Counted from the first letter of the stretch, positions 1 through 12,196 are shown. The stretch: DNA of 64,000 nt from Saccharina japonica (GCA_008828725.1 MEHQ01002731.1:41802-105801); one strand, 5' to 3'. Program-made: numbers and translations. Notes: generated by a model not told the origin, from the letters alone.

Positions 1-1808
1 CGCCACCCTCGATAGTTTCCCGTTTTTATGGACTTTGGGGCTGGGAGGGTTTCTTTCAAGGCCTTAGAATAGGTATTTCTTGCACTTCCGGCGTGGGTTT
101 GGTATGGGGTTTGGTATTGGGTTTGGTGTCTTCCTTCATATATATATATATTTTTTTTTCTTTCGTCCTGCCGACGCCCTCCCCCGCCAGAGCCGAGGGG
201 GGTGGTCAGGGTAATATGGCTACTCATACTGTGGCACAGGACTGTACTGTTATTTGTGGTTTAGCCTTCTTATGTGTTTTTCAGCAAGGCACTCGTCTCC
301 CCCTCACGGGGCGGGCGGTAGTGCCCATTCCCCGTACGGTGTCAGTTGTTTCCTTCTTGGTGCTAGTTGTTGCCTTCTCGTCCCCCCCCCCTCGCCTTGT
401 TGGCGACTCATGGGAGGTCTCTGACGTTGGTTTCGTTCACAGCACCTGCGTTTACGTTCGATTGCCTTTCTTTGCGTTTTTTTTTTCCCGGCTTCTTAGC
501 CTGGCAACTTAGAGGTGTGGGAGGGGTTTTGAGGAGCCGCATCTTCGACTCATGTTCTAATTCGGGGAACTGGGATTTCCCCGTTTTTCCCATATTTCTG
601 CATATACGGCTCATCAGGGTGGGCTAGTGTAATGGTATGGGCTAGGAAGGCCGGTAATTACCTCTGTATAGGTAATTGGTCCGTTTTCGTATAACTTGGA
701 TGGCATTCGTATCCGGGGTATTTATAAGATATAAGGGCCATACGTGAAGCCCGCTCGAGTCAGATGTCATCTGGCTCGGGGATTAATATAAGCTGCTTCT
801 CTTCTACGCTTGACTCTACGGAAAGTGAGTAACACCAAGGATGCTTAATAGACAAACCTGCAAGGGGATACTCTGTGTCTCACCCAGTCATATCACAGTG
901 GGGTCGCCACCCTCGATAGTTTCCCGTTTTTATGGACTTTGGGGCTGGGAGGGTTTCTTTCAAGGCCTTGGAATAGGTATTTCTTGCACTTCCGGCGTGG
1001 GTTTGGTATGGGGTTTGGTATTGGGTTTGGTGTCTTCCTTCATATATATATATATTTTTTTTTCTTTCGTCCTGCCGACGCCCTCCCCCGCCAGAGCCGA
1101 GGGGGGTGGTCAGGGTAATATGGCTACTCATACTGTGGCACAGGACTGTACTGTTATTTGTGGTTTAGCCTTCTTATGTGTTTTTCAGCAAGGCACTCGT
1201 CTCCCCCTCACGGGGCGGGCGGTAGTGCCCATTCCCCGTACGGTGTCAGTTGTTTCCTTCTTGGTGCTAGTTGTTGCCTTCTCGTCCCCCCCCCCTCGCC
1301 TTGTTGGCGACTCATGGGAGGTCTCTGACGTTGGTTTCGTTCACAGCACCTGCGTTTACGTTCGATTGCCTTTCTTTGCGTTTTTTTTTTCCCGGCTTCT
1401 TAGCCTGGCAACTTAGAGGTGTGGGAGGGGTTTTGAGGAGCCGCATCTTCGACTCATGTTCTAATTCGGGGAACTGGGATTTCCCCGTTTTTCCCATATT
1501 TCTGCATATACGGCTCATCAGGGTGGGCTAGTGTAATGGTATGGGCTAGGAAGGCCGGTAATTACCTCTGTATAGGTAATTGGTCCGTTTTCGTATAACT
1601 TGGATGGCATTCGTATCCGGGGTATTTATAAGATATAAGGGCCATACGTGAAGCCCGCTCGAGTCAGATGTCATCTGGCTCGGGGATTAATATAAGCTGC
1701 TTCTCTTCTACGCTTGACTCTACGGAAAGTGAGTAACACCAAGGATGCTTAATAGACAAACCTGCAAGGGGATACTCTGTGTCTCACCCAGTCATATCAC
1801 AGTGGGGT
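1..1808. repeat. 904-bp tandem repeat, two units, cut by left edge
   Basis: The sequence from 905 repeats that from 1 with a period of exactly 904. The copies are almost identical; one visible difference is A at 66 against G at 970. Each unit has a GT-rich stretch with GGGTTTGGT motifs, a TA-repeat/poly-T stretch and a small hairpin (748-775). The frames at 93-512 and 997-1416 are the same frame in the two units and resemble no family I know. The array probably continues to the left, so this may be satellite DNA or a very recent segmental duplication. Confidence 0.95.
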
Positions 1809-1847
1809 GCGGGGAGCGGGTCGGGGCAGCGCCCCGACCCGCTCCCC
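1807..1847. repeat. Perfect GC-rich hairpin at the end of the tandem array
   Basis: Two 19-nt perfectly complementary arms are separated by a 3-nt loop. The hairpin sits exactly where the second 904-bp unit ends. A near-identical copy of one arm (one mismatch) recurs at about 2213-2231. Confidence 0.85.
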
Positions 1848-2231
1848 GCCCAGCCGACAAACCCCGTGTACGAGTCAAGGATTCCCTCTCTCTCTATGTC
1901 TACTATGGAATATATCGATGCGATAGAGTAAGTAGAGGAGTGCGTCAGGCGTATTCTATATACGTAGTATGTAAGTAGCAGCAGATAGTTCTTGTTCTTC
2001 GAGTACAAATCATTGCAGCAAGATGAAGGGGGTAGACCCACTGACATACAGACGACACACGGTAGTAGAAGTAGTAGTGCAGTACCTGGTACGTCGTAGC
2101 AGCATCATCCAGCAGCAGCAGCAGTAATTCGTACTACGATTGATTGACTATTGATTCGGATTGAATGTCGTACGAGTGCTATTATCACAAAACTTCACAG
2201 ACAGGCGGGGCGGCGGGGAGTGGGTCGGGGC
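1829..2231. mobile_element. Candidate small inverted-repeat element (about 400 bp)
   Basis: The right arm of the 1807-1847 hairpin and the GC-rich block at 2213-2231 form 19-bp terminal inverted repeats with one mismatch, bracketing about 365 bp of AT-richer DNA. No transposase is present, so if real it is a non-autonomous element. Target-site duplications are not clear. The extra left arm could come from a second end or a truncated neighbour. Confidence 0.4.
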
Positions 2232-2732
2232 TTCAGACCGTTCACGCTGTGGCCGTTGATCGTGGAAAGTACCGATACGTATATACTACAGGTAATATAT
2301 TTTATTCAGGGTACTCGAACTGCACAAAAGCATTGATAGTACGTACTCGTACTGCTGTAGGACCGCATCAAACGATTACGATGATATCAATTGTGGCATA
2401 GTGTCACTGGGACCCGCGTGCAGAGCAACCTCTCTGCGCGCTATAACTATACGTACGTATCACGTCGTACTGCTGATGTTTGGTGCTGTGTCCCCTATCC
2501 CCCTGGGAGGCGTTCGACCTTTATTTTTTTTATCGTACGTATCGTTATCGTTTATCGTTTTATCCTCATCGTCATCAAAATACCGAACATGTTTCGGTTC
2601 GAAAATTATATATATATATCGAACGATAACATCGATTATTGTTGCATGGATTCGTAGGTGATCCTCCTCGGCGTATGGACCCAAAATAAATACTTGTTCT
2701 TTCGACATACCACCTAAATACCAGCCAAAACG

Positions 2733-2905
2733 AGTCTAAGAAGAATCTAAGACGTGCTAAGACGAATTTAAGACGTGCTAAGACGAATCTAAGACGTGCT
2801 AAGACGAATCTAAGACGTGCTAAGACGAATCCAAGACGCCCGAAGACGAAGCTAAGATGCGCCAAGACAAATCTAAGACGTGCTAAGACGCCAAAAACGG
2901 ATTAA
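2733..2905. repeat. Minisatellite of about 22 bp
   Basis: Imperfect head-to-tail copies of AAGACGTGCTAAGACGAAT-type units. Nearby, 2906-2950 ends in an inverted CGTCTTAA copy. No coding assignment is supported. Confidence 0.85.
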
Positions 2906-4300
2906 GACGCGTAAAATTCGCACGTCTTAATACCATTTGTTTTCGCCTGCGGCGGTCTTAATACCTCGCTTCGCTCGATTCCTAAGTCCGACTTACGCCC
3001 CGATTTGCTCGACTTAAACTGTTGGGCCTAAGCACGAGCAATGACCAAGGTACGCACCCGTGTTCATTGTACTGCTGTACGTAATAGTAGTGGTGGTGTT
3101 GCAGCTATATCCCAGTCGATCGATTTCCAGATCGGCCAAAGACGTGCAAAATAATGTGCCCCTACGCTTGGTGAATCAGTGAAACATGCAGCAGTGGGTG
3201 TTCAGAGATAGGGTTGCCTCTCCTACGTCAATGCCGGACCCCGTGAGCGTTCAGAATTACGCGGGTCCCAGAGTGACTTCGCTTCGTATTGACAAACCAA
3301 CACGCGGTCAAGGTATTTGCGCATGACGCGTCCCCGCTCAATGAATCGACCCAATACCTTGACATTGGCCACCAGTGATATAAAACATACCTGGTATCGG
3401 GTATAGTGAAGTGCGTATAGGAGATATATCGCAAAATATATACCTGGTATATATAACGTGTCGTAAAACACCAAATCCATAGGGAAAACGCCTCAGAACC
3501 CATACAGGGTATGCATGAGTAAAATCATTTTTCTGGGAAAGCCCGATGATAACACACCATTCCTATCACTAGTGTATTATTTTATTTGCAGGGCTAGGCA
3601 CTGGCACAGTATGTGCTGGCAGTAGTAATCTACTGGCAATAGTACTCTACTGATTGACTCCGCCATTATCTGCGCCAGTAGATGTTGTCTTACATACGTC
3701 CAAGAAACACGCCATATTCAAGTACGGAAACCCACGAATGTGTTTCAGGAGGAGGGAGGAGAGAGGAGAGGCAGTACACCGCTGCAATCCAGTATACTGG
3801 TTGATTTGACGGCAGTATATTCGATATTGACTGAGTCAGCCAATGCCCAGCCCTATGTATATATATGCCTTCCGACAATGTGCAGGGCATAATTCATTCA
3901 GAATGAAAAGGTTGACAACAACGACTTACGAGTACTCTACACAACATTCAATATATTGATGTACGTACGTACTCAGAACCCAACACTAACCAACACCATA
4001 AAATGTTCTGTGGATATAACCACCACGCCTGAGACCAACTATTATGGGAATATTTTGAGCCCGTATTTCTGTATTTTCCAGCGATCTCCGACGCCCGAAA
4101 ATCAGATATCATCTATGAGCCAGAAAATCGACAATGTGGTTTATCTCAGTTTCTGGAAGGGGAACAAATCAGCGAATCCTCTCAGAACTGAGCTTAGTTC
4201 CTAGCGTTCTCTCGTATATCTCGTACCTAAGAGTTGCTTGAATTTTGTGTACTATCACTACAGCTGCAGCAGCAGCACTACTGTCCGTCTGCCGAGTATA
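2906..4300. other. Non-coding, nothing recognised
   Basis: Only short frames in all six readings, and none resembles a known family. The composition is mixed, with scattered TACTGCTGTA motifs. I see no gene. Confidence 0.5.
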
Positions 4301-4629
4301 TTTTTTTTTTTTTTTTTTTTTGTCCATCCCATTTATTATCTTCGCACTTCCGTCTTTCTCCCTCCCTAGTCGTAACTCAGATCCGGGGTCACAAAGTAGG
4401 CTCCTCTCCCTCCTCCCCCACTACGGTTCTTGCTTTGCATTTTTATCGCGACAAGATTTCAGCACTTTCTTCCCTCGTCAACTCTCGTCGAATTTTGCTT
4501 ACCCACGCTATAATATGCGCTCTCGACAGTCGGGTGTCACTTGAGAATAAAAACCTCCATGGGGAGAATCGAACCCTCGACACCCGGCCCAAAAGGCTTC
4601 GTGGCTACCAGTTAGACCACCGGGGCGAT
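4301..4629 (-). mobile_element. tRNA-derived SINE, copy 1
   Basis: On the minus strand a tRNA-like head (about 4548-4629) has an A-box-like TGGTCTAACTGG and a good B box (GGGTTCGATTC). A body of about 230 bp follows, then a poly-A tail (poly-T at 4301-4321 on the plus strand). Four other copies lie in this window (14.8, 32.1, 34.4 and 43.3 kb). It is not a functional tRNA gene: the acceptor stem does not pair. Confidence 0.85.
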
Positions 4630-5584
4630 ATCCGTCACCCACGCCAAAGCATCACACCTACGGACGGTGAGCTGTACCTACAGGCTAGGACGTTTTTGTG
4701 TAAGATATCGCTTCTTCTTCGCATGGAAGCGACAGCAACAGCAGCAATGGTAACGGCAGCAGCGATGGCGATTCGACGTCGCAGCAGCTGAAGCAGAAGC
4801 AGCGGCGGCGGCGACAGCAGAAATGGCGATTCGACGTCGCCGGACAAACTCCACGCGCACTTGGATGCCGAAACCACGCACGCGACAGCACGGCGGCCGT
4901 TGGCTTTGCGTCGTTTGACGCAAACAAGATAAACCAATACTCTACAGAACCAGTTATATAATCTGAAACCATAATAATAGACGGTCGTTCTCATGCACGC
5001 ATTCCTGGAGCCTAGAAAAGAATCGCCAGAAATAACGACTCAAAACAAATACTTGGTCTACTGTAGAATGATTTATAAAAACTGAAAATGAACGTTTAAA
5101 GTTTTCAAAACCAATTGTCTCTCTTACGGGGTTGAAAGTGGGTCCATTTCCGATCATTTTTTTCAATTATCACTTTCAAGTGGGCCTCCACTCGGAAATG
5201 GGGCCCCCTTAATCGAGATCACGATTGAAACTCGCGATTGGATTTGGAATCGTGATGGATTTCCACACATCGTTCGAGGCAACACGCGTTCAAATGTACC
5301 GTAAACAGCAGTTAGTTGAGTACAAGCCGCGTCTGTTGCCAAGCAAGCAACAACCCAGGTGTACTGCTGCTGCTTGCTGTGCCATGCTCCCCACCCGCGC
5401 GTGCCTCAGACATCCCCACAATTCGATGGGATCGCATTGTGATGGTGTCGGCCACGAGAGCCTTTCAACTGCCCTTGCAGCTGCGACTGCGGCATTCTCC
5501 AAGTACAAGTACAAGTTTTTGTTTCCCAATCACCACCACAACTTTGTTGTCTCGTTTTGAGGGCAGTCGATATCTGTGGGAGAG
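4630..5584. other. Non-coding, with a CAG-rich duplicated stretch
   Basis: 4720-4860 contains CAG/CGG-rich repeats, including two copies of an ATGGCGATTCGACGTCGC block about 60 bp apart. The rest shows nothing I recognise. Confidence 0.5.
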
Positions 5585-5696
5585 GTGTGTTTGTTGATGA
5601 ACGAGGAACACAGACAGGGAGGAGGAAAACACAAATTGAGGTGTGTTTGTGGATGCACGAGGAACACAGACAGGGAGGAGGAAAACACAAATTTTA
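5585..5696. repeat. 56-bp tandem duplication
   Basis: Two nearly identical 56-bp units start at 5585 and 5641 and share the block AACACAGACAGGGAGGAGG. Confidence 0.9.
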
Positions 5697-5773
5697 ATGA
5701 CACCCCCCCGTCGTGTTTTCAGTTTACAACCTTATCATGGATGAATGAACGAAGAACACGAAAATTTACATAA

Positions 5774-6436
5774 CTCACATGTGTTGCATGCGCTCGTACC
5801 TGTGCTGGTATACGAATAATACACCACACAGCCCCACAAGGCATGATGCACAGGAGCAGGCCGGGAGTTGCCGCGACAGGGCCTACGTGAACATTTGCAC
5901 GCGTAGAGCAACGCAGATGCAGTGATGCAGTGTCGATCCACTGAGTGGTAGGCTACATAATCTCAAAATGCCTGCTGGATGGAAAGGTCCATACCCTGTA
6001 TCTGGTGTTCCTGGTGTGGCAGATCAATTGTCGAACTGATAATGAATTAGTGAATACAGCAATAAAATACAGATGTTTCCTGTTCTCCTGTTTTTCCTGT
6101 TTTTCTTGGGGGGGGGGGAAGGAAAGGCCGGATAAAGCTCTCCGTTAAGCAACACCTTACATGTTACATGCACTCGTGCCCGTGCGAGTATACGAATATT
6201 CACCACACGGCCACACAAGGCACGGGGCGTGCGAGCAGACCGGACGTTTCGCGACAGAACCTCAACCTTAATGCTTTGAGTGGAACAATGCAGATAGATG
6301 CAGTATCGAACTACTGTAGTGAGTGATGGGCGACGTAATCTCAAGGTGCGGGTTGGATGGAGAAAGCCGAGCTCTGTACCTGGTATGTCAGATCAATTAC
6401 CGAACTTGATATTGATTTGGTGACAGGGTACAGATT
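5774..6436. repeat. Diverged direct duplication of about 380 bp
   Basis: The stretch beginning near 5774 (CATGTGTTGCATGCGCTCGT) is repeated with divergence from about 6160. The order of blocks is conserved: GTATACGAATA, CACCACAC, GACAGA/GACAGG, TAATCTCAA and CAGATCAATT. The second copy has a CTACTGTAG at about 6309 where the first lacks a comparable insertion. Confidence 0.75.
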
Positions 6437-6539
6437 TGGCTTGAATCTGGATTTCGTAGGAAAATCAGAGCGTGTAGTTCGGTGAACCTTTACCGCAGCT
6501 GGCTCGAAATATTCTTGCGGACATAAATCATAAACCGAT

Positions 6540-6833
6540 TTACCAGGCAGGGTACACGAAACAGTCGTTCGCGTTTCGCATGGCACCGGACAGCCTTCCA
6601 GCACCCGAAAAAGAAGCACTGCATGGTGTGCCTCCAGGAAATGGATGGTGCCCTCAAAGCTCAGGCCGCTCTGTCTTTGCCGTCCTTCGAAGTATGTAGA
6701 GAGGAGTCTGCTAAAGGTATATAATCCACCCACACCGTCAATCCGGCCATTTTGGACACCATTGAAGCACTTGCTGCAACCCCGAACGCGAGTGCTGTTA
6801 GCGAGAAGCAAACTGCATGATGTTGGTGATGGT
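6540..6833 (+). pseudogene. Decayed coding fragment, family unknown
   Basis: One plus-strand frame reads like protein, with a segment HCMVCLQEMDGALKAQAAL, then a stop near 6720, then a second coding-like run (PAILDTIEALAATPNASAV) ending in another stop. A minus-strand frame at 6341-6922 is also open for 193 residues but has less protein-like composition. I cannot name a family. A short intron instead of a stop is possible. Confidence 0.3.
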
Positions 6834-7056
6834 GCGTGCTTCGGTGTCCTCACGACTGATGAGTTATGCCCGCCGCGAAGCCTTTTTGCAAGAGGACGGC
6901 GAGGTGAAACAAAGCAAGGCATTTTAACCCAGAATAGGGGCTGGGGAGCGTTGTGTTCGCGCTAACGTGTAACAAGTAGCAAACGCGGGTCCAATGCTGT
7001 ACATGCGATGGCGCTGCTGTTACCGCCATTTGTTTGAGTTCTTGCTAATAATATAG

Positions 7057-7191
7057 AACACAAACCTGACGAGGTGGGTTTCAATCACAACCAATAGCAT
7101 CGGTTCGCAATGGTATACGCTGTTTGCACACGTGGGCGATCTGCCGAAGTACTTGTCATACGAAATCAAGTCGCTGCATGATCTACCAGGT
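7057..7191 (+). CDS. Unassigned coding-like fragment
   Basis: A plus-strand frame reads GSQWYTLFAHVGDLPKYLSY and continues for about 45 codons to a possible donor (CCAG/GTAATA near 7188). It may belong with the decayed fragment upstream, but no family is recognised. Treat it as a remnant unless transcript evidence exists. Confidence 0.2.
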
Positions 7192-8023
7192 AATATTTTC
7201 TTCTTACTGCGAGTTTTCAACTTACTCCGTGCTACACCAGACGACAGCGTGGGCGTCTGGTTGAAAGAATGGTTATCTCGAGGTTGTATTCGACGCCCTA
7301 CATGCCAACGGTGCGCTCAGGTGTGCGAAGTTTATTGGTTGGGTCCGAGGCATGCTACGATAGGGTGAACACTTTTGTTTGCCTCATGAGGCAAAACTTT
7401 CTGAGCAATGCCACGATAAGGGTGGCGGCTTATTCTCTGAGCTCCTCAAATGACGAGCTCGATGTCTCACCCGAATCATAAATAATTCGAAGAAGGTTGT
7501 TCGCGCAACCCGACCAACCATTGTAGGAGCTACTCGTACAGCAATCCCTAAAACTGCTACACGAACAAAACGATCATTCAAACAGGTATTTAATTTACTC
7601 TCTTGAGAAGCTCAACCGGTCACAAAATACTGCCTCAGAAGGAACAATATGCAACTGGCCCCTAGTATGCTCCATAACCCAATATCGTTGGAGTATCGTT
7701 AATAATAGCGGTGTTCAATAATATCCACGAAATACCTACCGTAGGCCTTGGAATCGTTCATCGGTCGGCATTTTCATATTTTCTCAAGATCAGGTGATGG
7801 GTTACGTAATAATGGTATAGAGCTATACTATGATGAAGTGATTACCATATCCTCTAAACCAATGAGGTGGTAACCCTGTATGAGGCAAACACGCGACATT
7901 AACCACACGATCCGCGTTGAAGAGGCTGAAGCGGCCTATATGCAAAGGAATATTTCGGTCAAGTTTCCCACAACGAACGCATGAAAACATAATAGCGTTC
8001 TTGCTGCTTGCGCCCTTTCTGTA

Positions 8024-9637
8024 TTGCCAGGTTGCGGCAGATGGCTTGACGTCTTCGTGGTTGCCCTCGGCCAGGCACCAAACAGTGAGCGGTACGTGAG
8101 CTCGCGGCAGCTGGAGCTCGTTTCGTTTCAAGCCTGCGTTGCCTGCCGAGCTGTGCCAACTTTGAGCGTGACGGTCGACAGAGGTATGCCACTCAGCCTC
8201 TGGGGCGACGATAACTCTCTGGATAACTCCCCCAAAATCCCAGAAACGAGGCGACTTCCTCCTCTGCGAGCAGTTGGAGTAGTGTGGAAGATGCCGTCTG
8301 ACGTTATGGTGCCTGTGCTTTTGGAGGCGGCACTCCTGAAGGACGTGGGATGGATGCAGCGGGGCCGTGTTCCTCCGAAAGCAGCCGCTTTGTCTACCGT
8401 GGATGATATGGAACAGCCGTCCGAAAGACTGCTGCATTCACCGAGGAGCTATTTCGAGGCGATTCTTAGTTTTGACACCCTGAAGGATCACCCAAAACAT
8501 TGTTTGCAGAGCCGGAGCAGCCTACCGTGGCCGCCTGCGCTTCGGCAGTTGTCGCTATACTGCATACAAGACGAGCGCATCGACTGGGTGTCGCTACCGA
8601 GCACTTTAGAACGGCTATGTCTCGTAGGTGATTTCAATCAACCGATCGTTGATGTTGCCTGGCCGATCTTACTGAAGCGTCTGACATTTGGAGACCGCTT
8701 CGACCAGCCGATCGCTGATGTTGCCTGGCCCACTTCGCTGCTGCGACTGACCTTCGGGACCTACTTCTCCCAGCCGATCGTGGGCGTGGTGTGGCCGGCT
8801 TCTTTGCTGCAGCTGGCCTTCGACGGTTACCATACGGAATTGATCACTGATGTAGTATGGCCAGCATCCCTTGAAAACCTGACATTAGGGGGTGTGGATG
8901 AGCTTCCGATCACCAGCGTCATTTGGCCCGGTTCGTTGTTGCATCTGCGGCTGAAAGATAGCTTCGATGAGTCGATCACCAATGTTGTGTGGCCAGCTTC
9001 CCTAACCTCTCTGGTGCTTGGACAAGTGTTTGATTACCCGATCGCCAACGTTGTATGGCCAGCATCATTGAAGAACCTGGTGTTTGGAAACGATTTTAAT
9101 CAACCAATCACCGATGTTGTGTGGCCGGCTTCCCTAAACCGGCTGAGATTTGGGGATAAGTTTAATCACCAGATCACCGAGGTTGTCTGGCCAGCACACA
9201 TACACGAGATTTTGCTTCAGGGACGTTTTAATCAACCGATCGCCGGCATTATTTGGCCGGCATCTCTAAAGCGTTTGGTGCTCGGGCACGGTTTCAATCA
9301 CCCGATCGCAGAGGTTGTCTGGCCAGCGTCCCTAACTATCCTAGTGTTTGGGGACTTTTTTAATCACCCGATCAGCGAGGTTTTGTGGCCGAGCGCTCTG
9401 GGCTCACTTGCGTTCGGGCAAAGATTTAACCAAGCTATCGAGGGAGTTGTTTGGCCGGCATCGTTGAGGCGTCTCTACATGCCCAACCTACGAACCGCCG
9501 TGGGGCTGTGCCCTTCTTTGGTAGACATTCTGGCTTATCGGGATTTAAGTGGCTATAAGATCAACACCGAAGACGATCTGCTCGATTTCCCCGACGTAAT
9601 GGACCTGTTCGACATCCCAATTGACTGGTGGTGGTAG
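8024..9637 (+). CDS. FNIP-like (WPASL/FNxPI) repeat protein, single exon
   Basis: Open frame of 537 codons. From about residue 190 to 500 it consists of thirteen consecutive 22-residue repeats of the form PASLxxLxFGxxFNxPIxxVVW, followed by a partial fourteenth and a short tail ending in IPIDWWW. This is the FNIP-type leucine-rich repeat known from Dictyostelium and mimivirus; from memory, W-P-A-S-L versions are common in brown algae. Such repeats form solenoids and are usually taken as protein-binding surfaces, but the partner here is unknown. Several repeats have lost the FN (for example FDESITNVVW), so the array is diverging. The start is uncertain: ATGs lie at 8024, 8186 and 8408, and the last, just before the clearly ordered part, is a good alternative. 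No intron is needed. The antisense 204-residue frame (7823-8437) is a shadow. Confidence 0.75.
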   Translation: MPGCGRWLDVFVVALGQAPNSERYVSSRQLELVSFQACVACRAVPTLSVTVDRGMPLSLWGDDNSLDNSPKIPETRRLPPLRAVGVVWKMPSDVMVPVLLEAALLKDVGWMQRGRVPPKAAALSTVDDMEQPSERLLHSPRSYFEAILSFDTLKDHPKHCLQSRSSLPWPPALRQLSLYCIQDERIDWVSLPSTLERLCLVGDFNQPIVDVAWPILLKRLTFGDRFDQPIADVAWPTSLLRLTFGTYFSQPIVGVVWPASLLQLAFDGYHTELITDVVWPASLENLTLGGVDELPITSVIWPGSLLHLRLKDSFDESITNVVWPASLTSLVLGQVFDYPIANVVWPASLKNLVFGNDFNQPITDVVWPASLNRLRFGDKFNHQITEVVWPAHIHEILLQGRFNQPIAGIIWPASLKRLVLGHGFNHPIAEVVWPASLTILVFGDFFNHPISEVLWPSALGSLAFGQRFNQAIEGVVWPASLRRLYMPNLRTAVGLCPSLVDILAYRDLSGYKINTEDDLLDFPDVMDLFDIPIDWWW

Positions 9638-12196
9638 GTTTGGTCCGAAGAGTGTTCGTTTGGCGATGCATTTGACTAGGGCGGTTGGATACCTGACTCA
9701 TAATAGTGCAATGCAACCCAGCAGCAAAAGCAGGGGCCTTGCTTCTATTGCCCGATTGGTGCTGGTGCTTGCCGGCAACCTTGCCACATCTGGACCACGG
9801 GGCTTCGGTTTCAGCCGAGCGTTAAGTACCGTCTTGTTAGCCTGTAATCCGCATCTGCTCGAATGTGAGCGTCGTCTCATCGAGTTGGTCCTTGGCGTGG
9901 CGTGAACATCGTTCCTTGCTCAGCTGCACGTCGTGGACGAAACGGTCCGAACCAATATGGATAATACTGTTGTTAGGCAGACTATTTCAGGGGTAGGGTG
10001 GCTACATCGTTTTGACAGACGATACTACTACTGGTAGAGCGGCTTGTGGTTTGTGGAAAACAGCTTGCCCGGAGAGTGATGGTTGATTGTTGCATACGAC
10101 AAATGGGTCAATACTCTCGTGGAGAAGCGTGTGGCAGCATGTGAAGCAGCCTGTGGGCACGCTGTGGCGGGGGGTATGTGCTGTAGCGGGGGGTACGTGA
10201 TAGTTTGCAGGGTGCGCATACTTGGCATATTGCCCTGTTCTGTGCCAACAGAGTACTATATGTATACTTTCGTATTGACTGGGGTCGCAAGGAAGCACCC
10301 TACCTACTAAAATAGCGTGGTGTGAGGCCGAGTTTTTATGTTTGGAGGGGGTCGTGAATCCGAAAAAGCGTTTCAAAATTATTGCCAAACTGGTAGAGAT
10401 GTGAGTCTGCACGTCTCAAGTCACCCACTACAGTAGTTATCAGTGGTACTTCGAGCTAGTACTACTTTCCCGGAGGTGCCGACTATCCAACTTATTCGTA
10501 GGGTTTCCCATGTTTTTAGGAGAATTTAATTCGTCATGTTTTTTTCGTTTTCGGGCGGGAACCCCTTGGCCGGGGAGGACTGATTTGGTTCGATTCGCGA
10601 GCAGCCTGAATTAAGTGAACATATCGGCTAACCATCAGCTGGCTTCGCCTGCCGATTTGCCAACAAAAGTCGGTTACTTGGCTAAAGACGCCCACCGACT
10701 GGTTGTAAGTCTTGAAAAGATCCTGCACGCCTCAGCGCTCTACAAACTGGAATACAAGAAATGATCGAGGCGGTGTTTCCTTTGGGTTTTCTAGTTCGAT
10801 AGATGATTTACAAAGTATCAGATATGTATTACGTGTATATACAGCATGCGAAGTATTCTATTTAAATGTAAATTGCTATTAATTGGATGTCAAGGCATGC
10901 CAAAAAACAATGCCTGCCCATCACTCGACCCCCCCCCCCTCTCTCCCGAGGGGTAGATGAAACAAAACGGCATATCGCGATACACCTTCCACAGACCCAA
11001 ATGTGAACACTGCCCGTTTAGACATGCGCAACCAAGCCTGTTTCCCAGTCTGCGAGCATCGATTTAATCTATGAGGCACGCGAAGAAGCGGTCACTGACA
11101 CCTCCACGCCTATACCCCTGAACTCAGCACGAGCCCGGGGGTCAGCATCGCTGCGCACCCGGCTAGATAGGTGGAATCGCAGAAGCACACAAAGGGAGCA
11201 AAATCCAGTGTTGATATCCCAGCAGGTATATATATATGTATGTCGTATGCATGCCTACAAGTCAGTAGGAAACCCGACATAATCTCCTAGGATGGCGCAG
11301 ATGCCTCAATTTTGAGGTGAAGAATTCGGCTCTCCCACGGCTGAAAGATGATACGCGCTATCGGACTCCAAATAAATCGCGAAGCGTTCGTGGGGGAGTG
11401 GCTCACCTCTCATGACCTTTCCAGGATCCCAATCCATGGCACTCACCTTGAATCCAGTCTTAGTTCCTTGCAGGGTCAGTTTGGCACGCGGAGGTCCTTC
11501 CTTCCTCGCTATCCGACGTATCCGTCTCCTGTTCTCACATATTCGGAGGGTAGAATGTCCTGTTCTCGCAGTGTATCCATTACGAGGTCCAGGCACGTAC
11601 ATAGCGGGGATTCGAGCATGCACTCTGTACGATAGCATGCAGTATGCGTGTATTGTCGTGTGATACACAGATACCGAGGTGGTACGTGTGGTTACCTAAT
11701 TAATTAGGGCCAATTAATTATAGTGCATGCCAGGTACGCCACTGCAAGCGTGACGTTCCTTCTACACAATGCAGAACCCGCTGAAGCTGTGGCGGACGAT
11801 TCATTGGAGATAGATGCGTTTTGTACCTTCCACAAACGAATCACGCTTACTTGTCGTTTTGCATCGAGGTGAAACGCATGCCTTTGGTGTGTATACGATA
11901 GCAAGAAGCGAAAATGGGGGGTTAATCCTCTTGGGGGGGATTCTTAGGCGCGTGCTACGATGATAAAGGTGGCATTTTTGCAAAACAAAACGGTGCATCT
12001 GACACGGCTCCCAAACTGGGGAACTGCCTTACAGGGATCCCCAGAGGTCTATTAACAAATCGTCCGGTAACATCTTGGATCAATGTACGGGCGCAGAACC
12101 CCTACGTAACCCCAAACCCGACCATCGTATTAGCAACCTGTAAAATTCCCAGAAATATCCTGCCGGACGAAATGCTAAGACTATAATACCTGGTAA
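9638..12196. other. Non-coding, no gene recognised
   Basis: Frames are short or low quality. The best is minus-strand 11306-11668, with a protein-like tail (GFKVSAMDWDPGKVMRGEPL) but no recognisable family and no splice context. CTACAGTAG occurs near 10430. Confidence 0.45.

Noticed and set aside
93-1416. Open frames inside the 904-bp repeat
   Set aside because: Identical in both units, hydrophobic low-complexity translation of a T-rich tract; no family match and no evidence of selection.
7823-8437. 204-codon minus-strand frame
   Set aside because: Antisense of the FNIP-like gene N-terminal region, without recognisable content.
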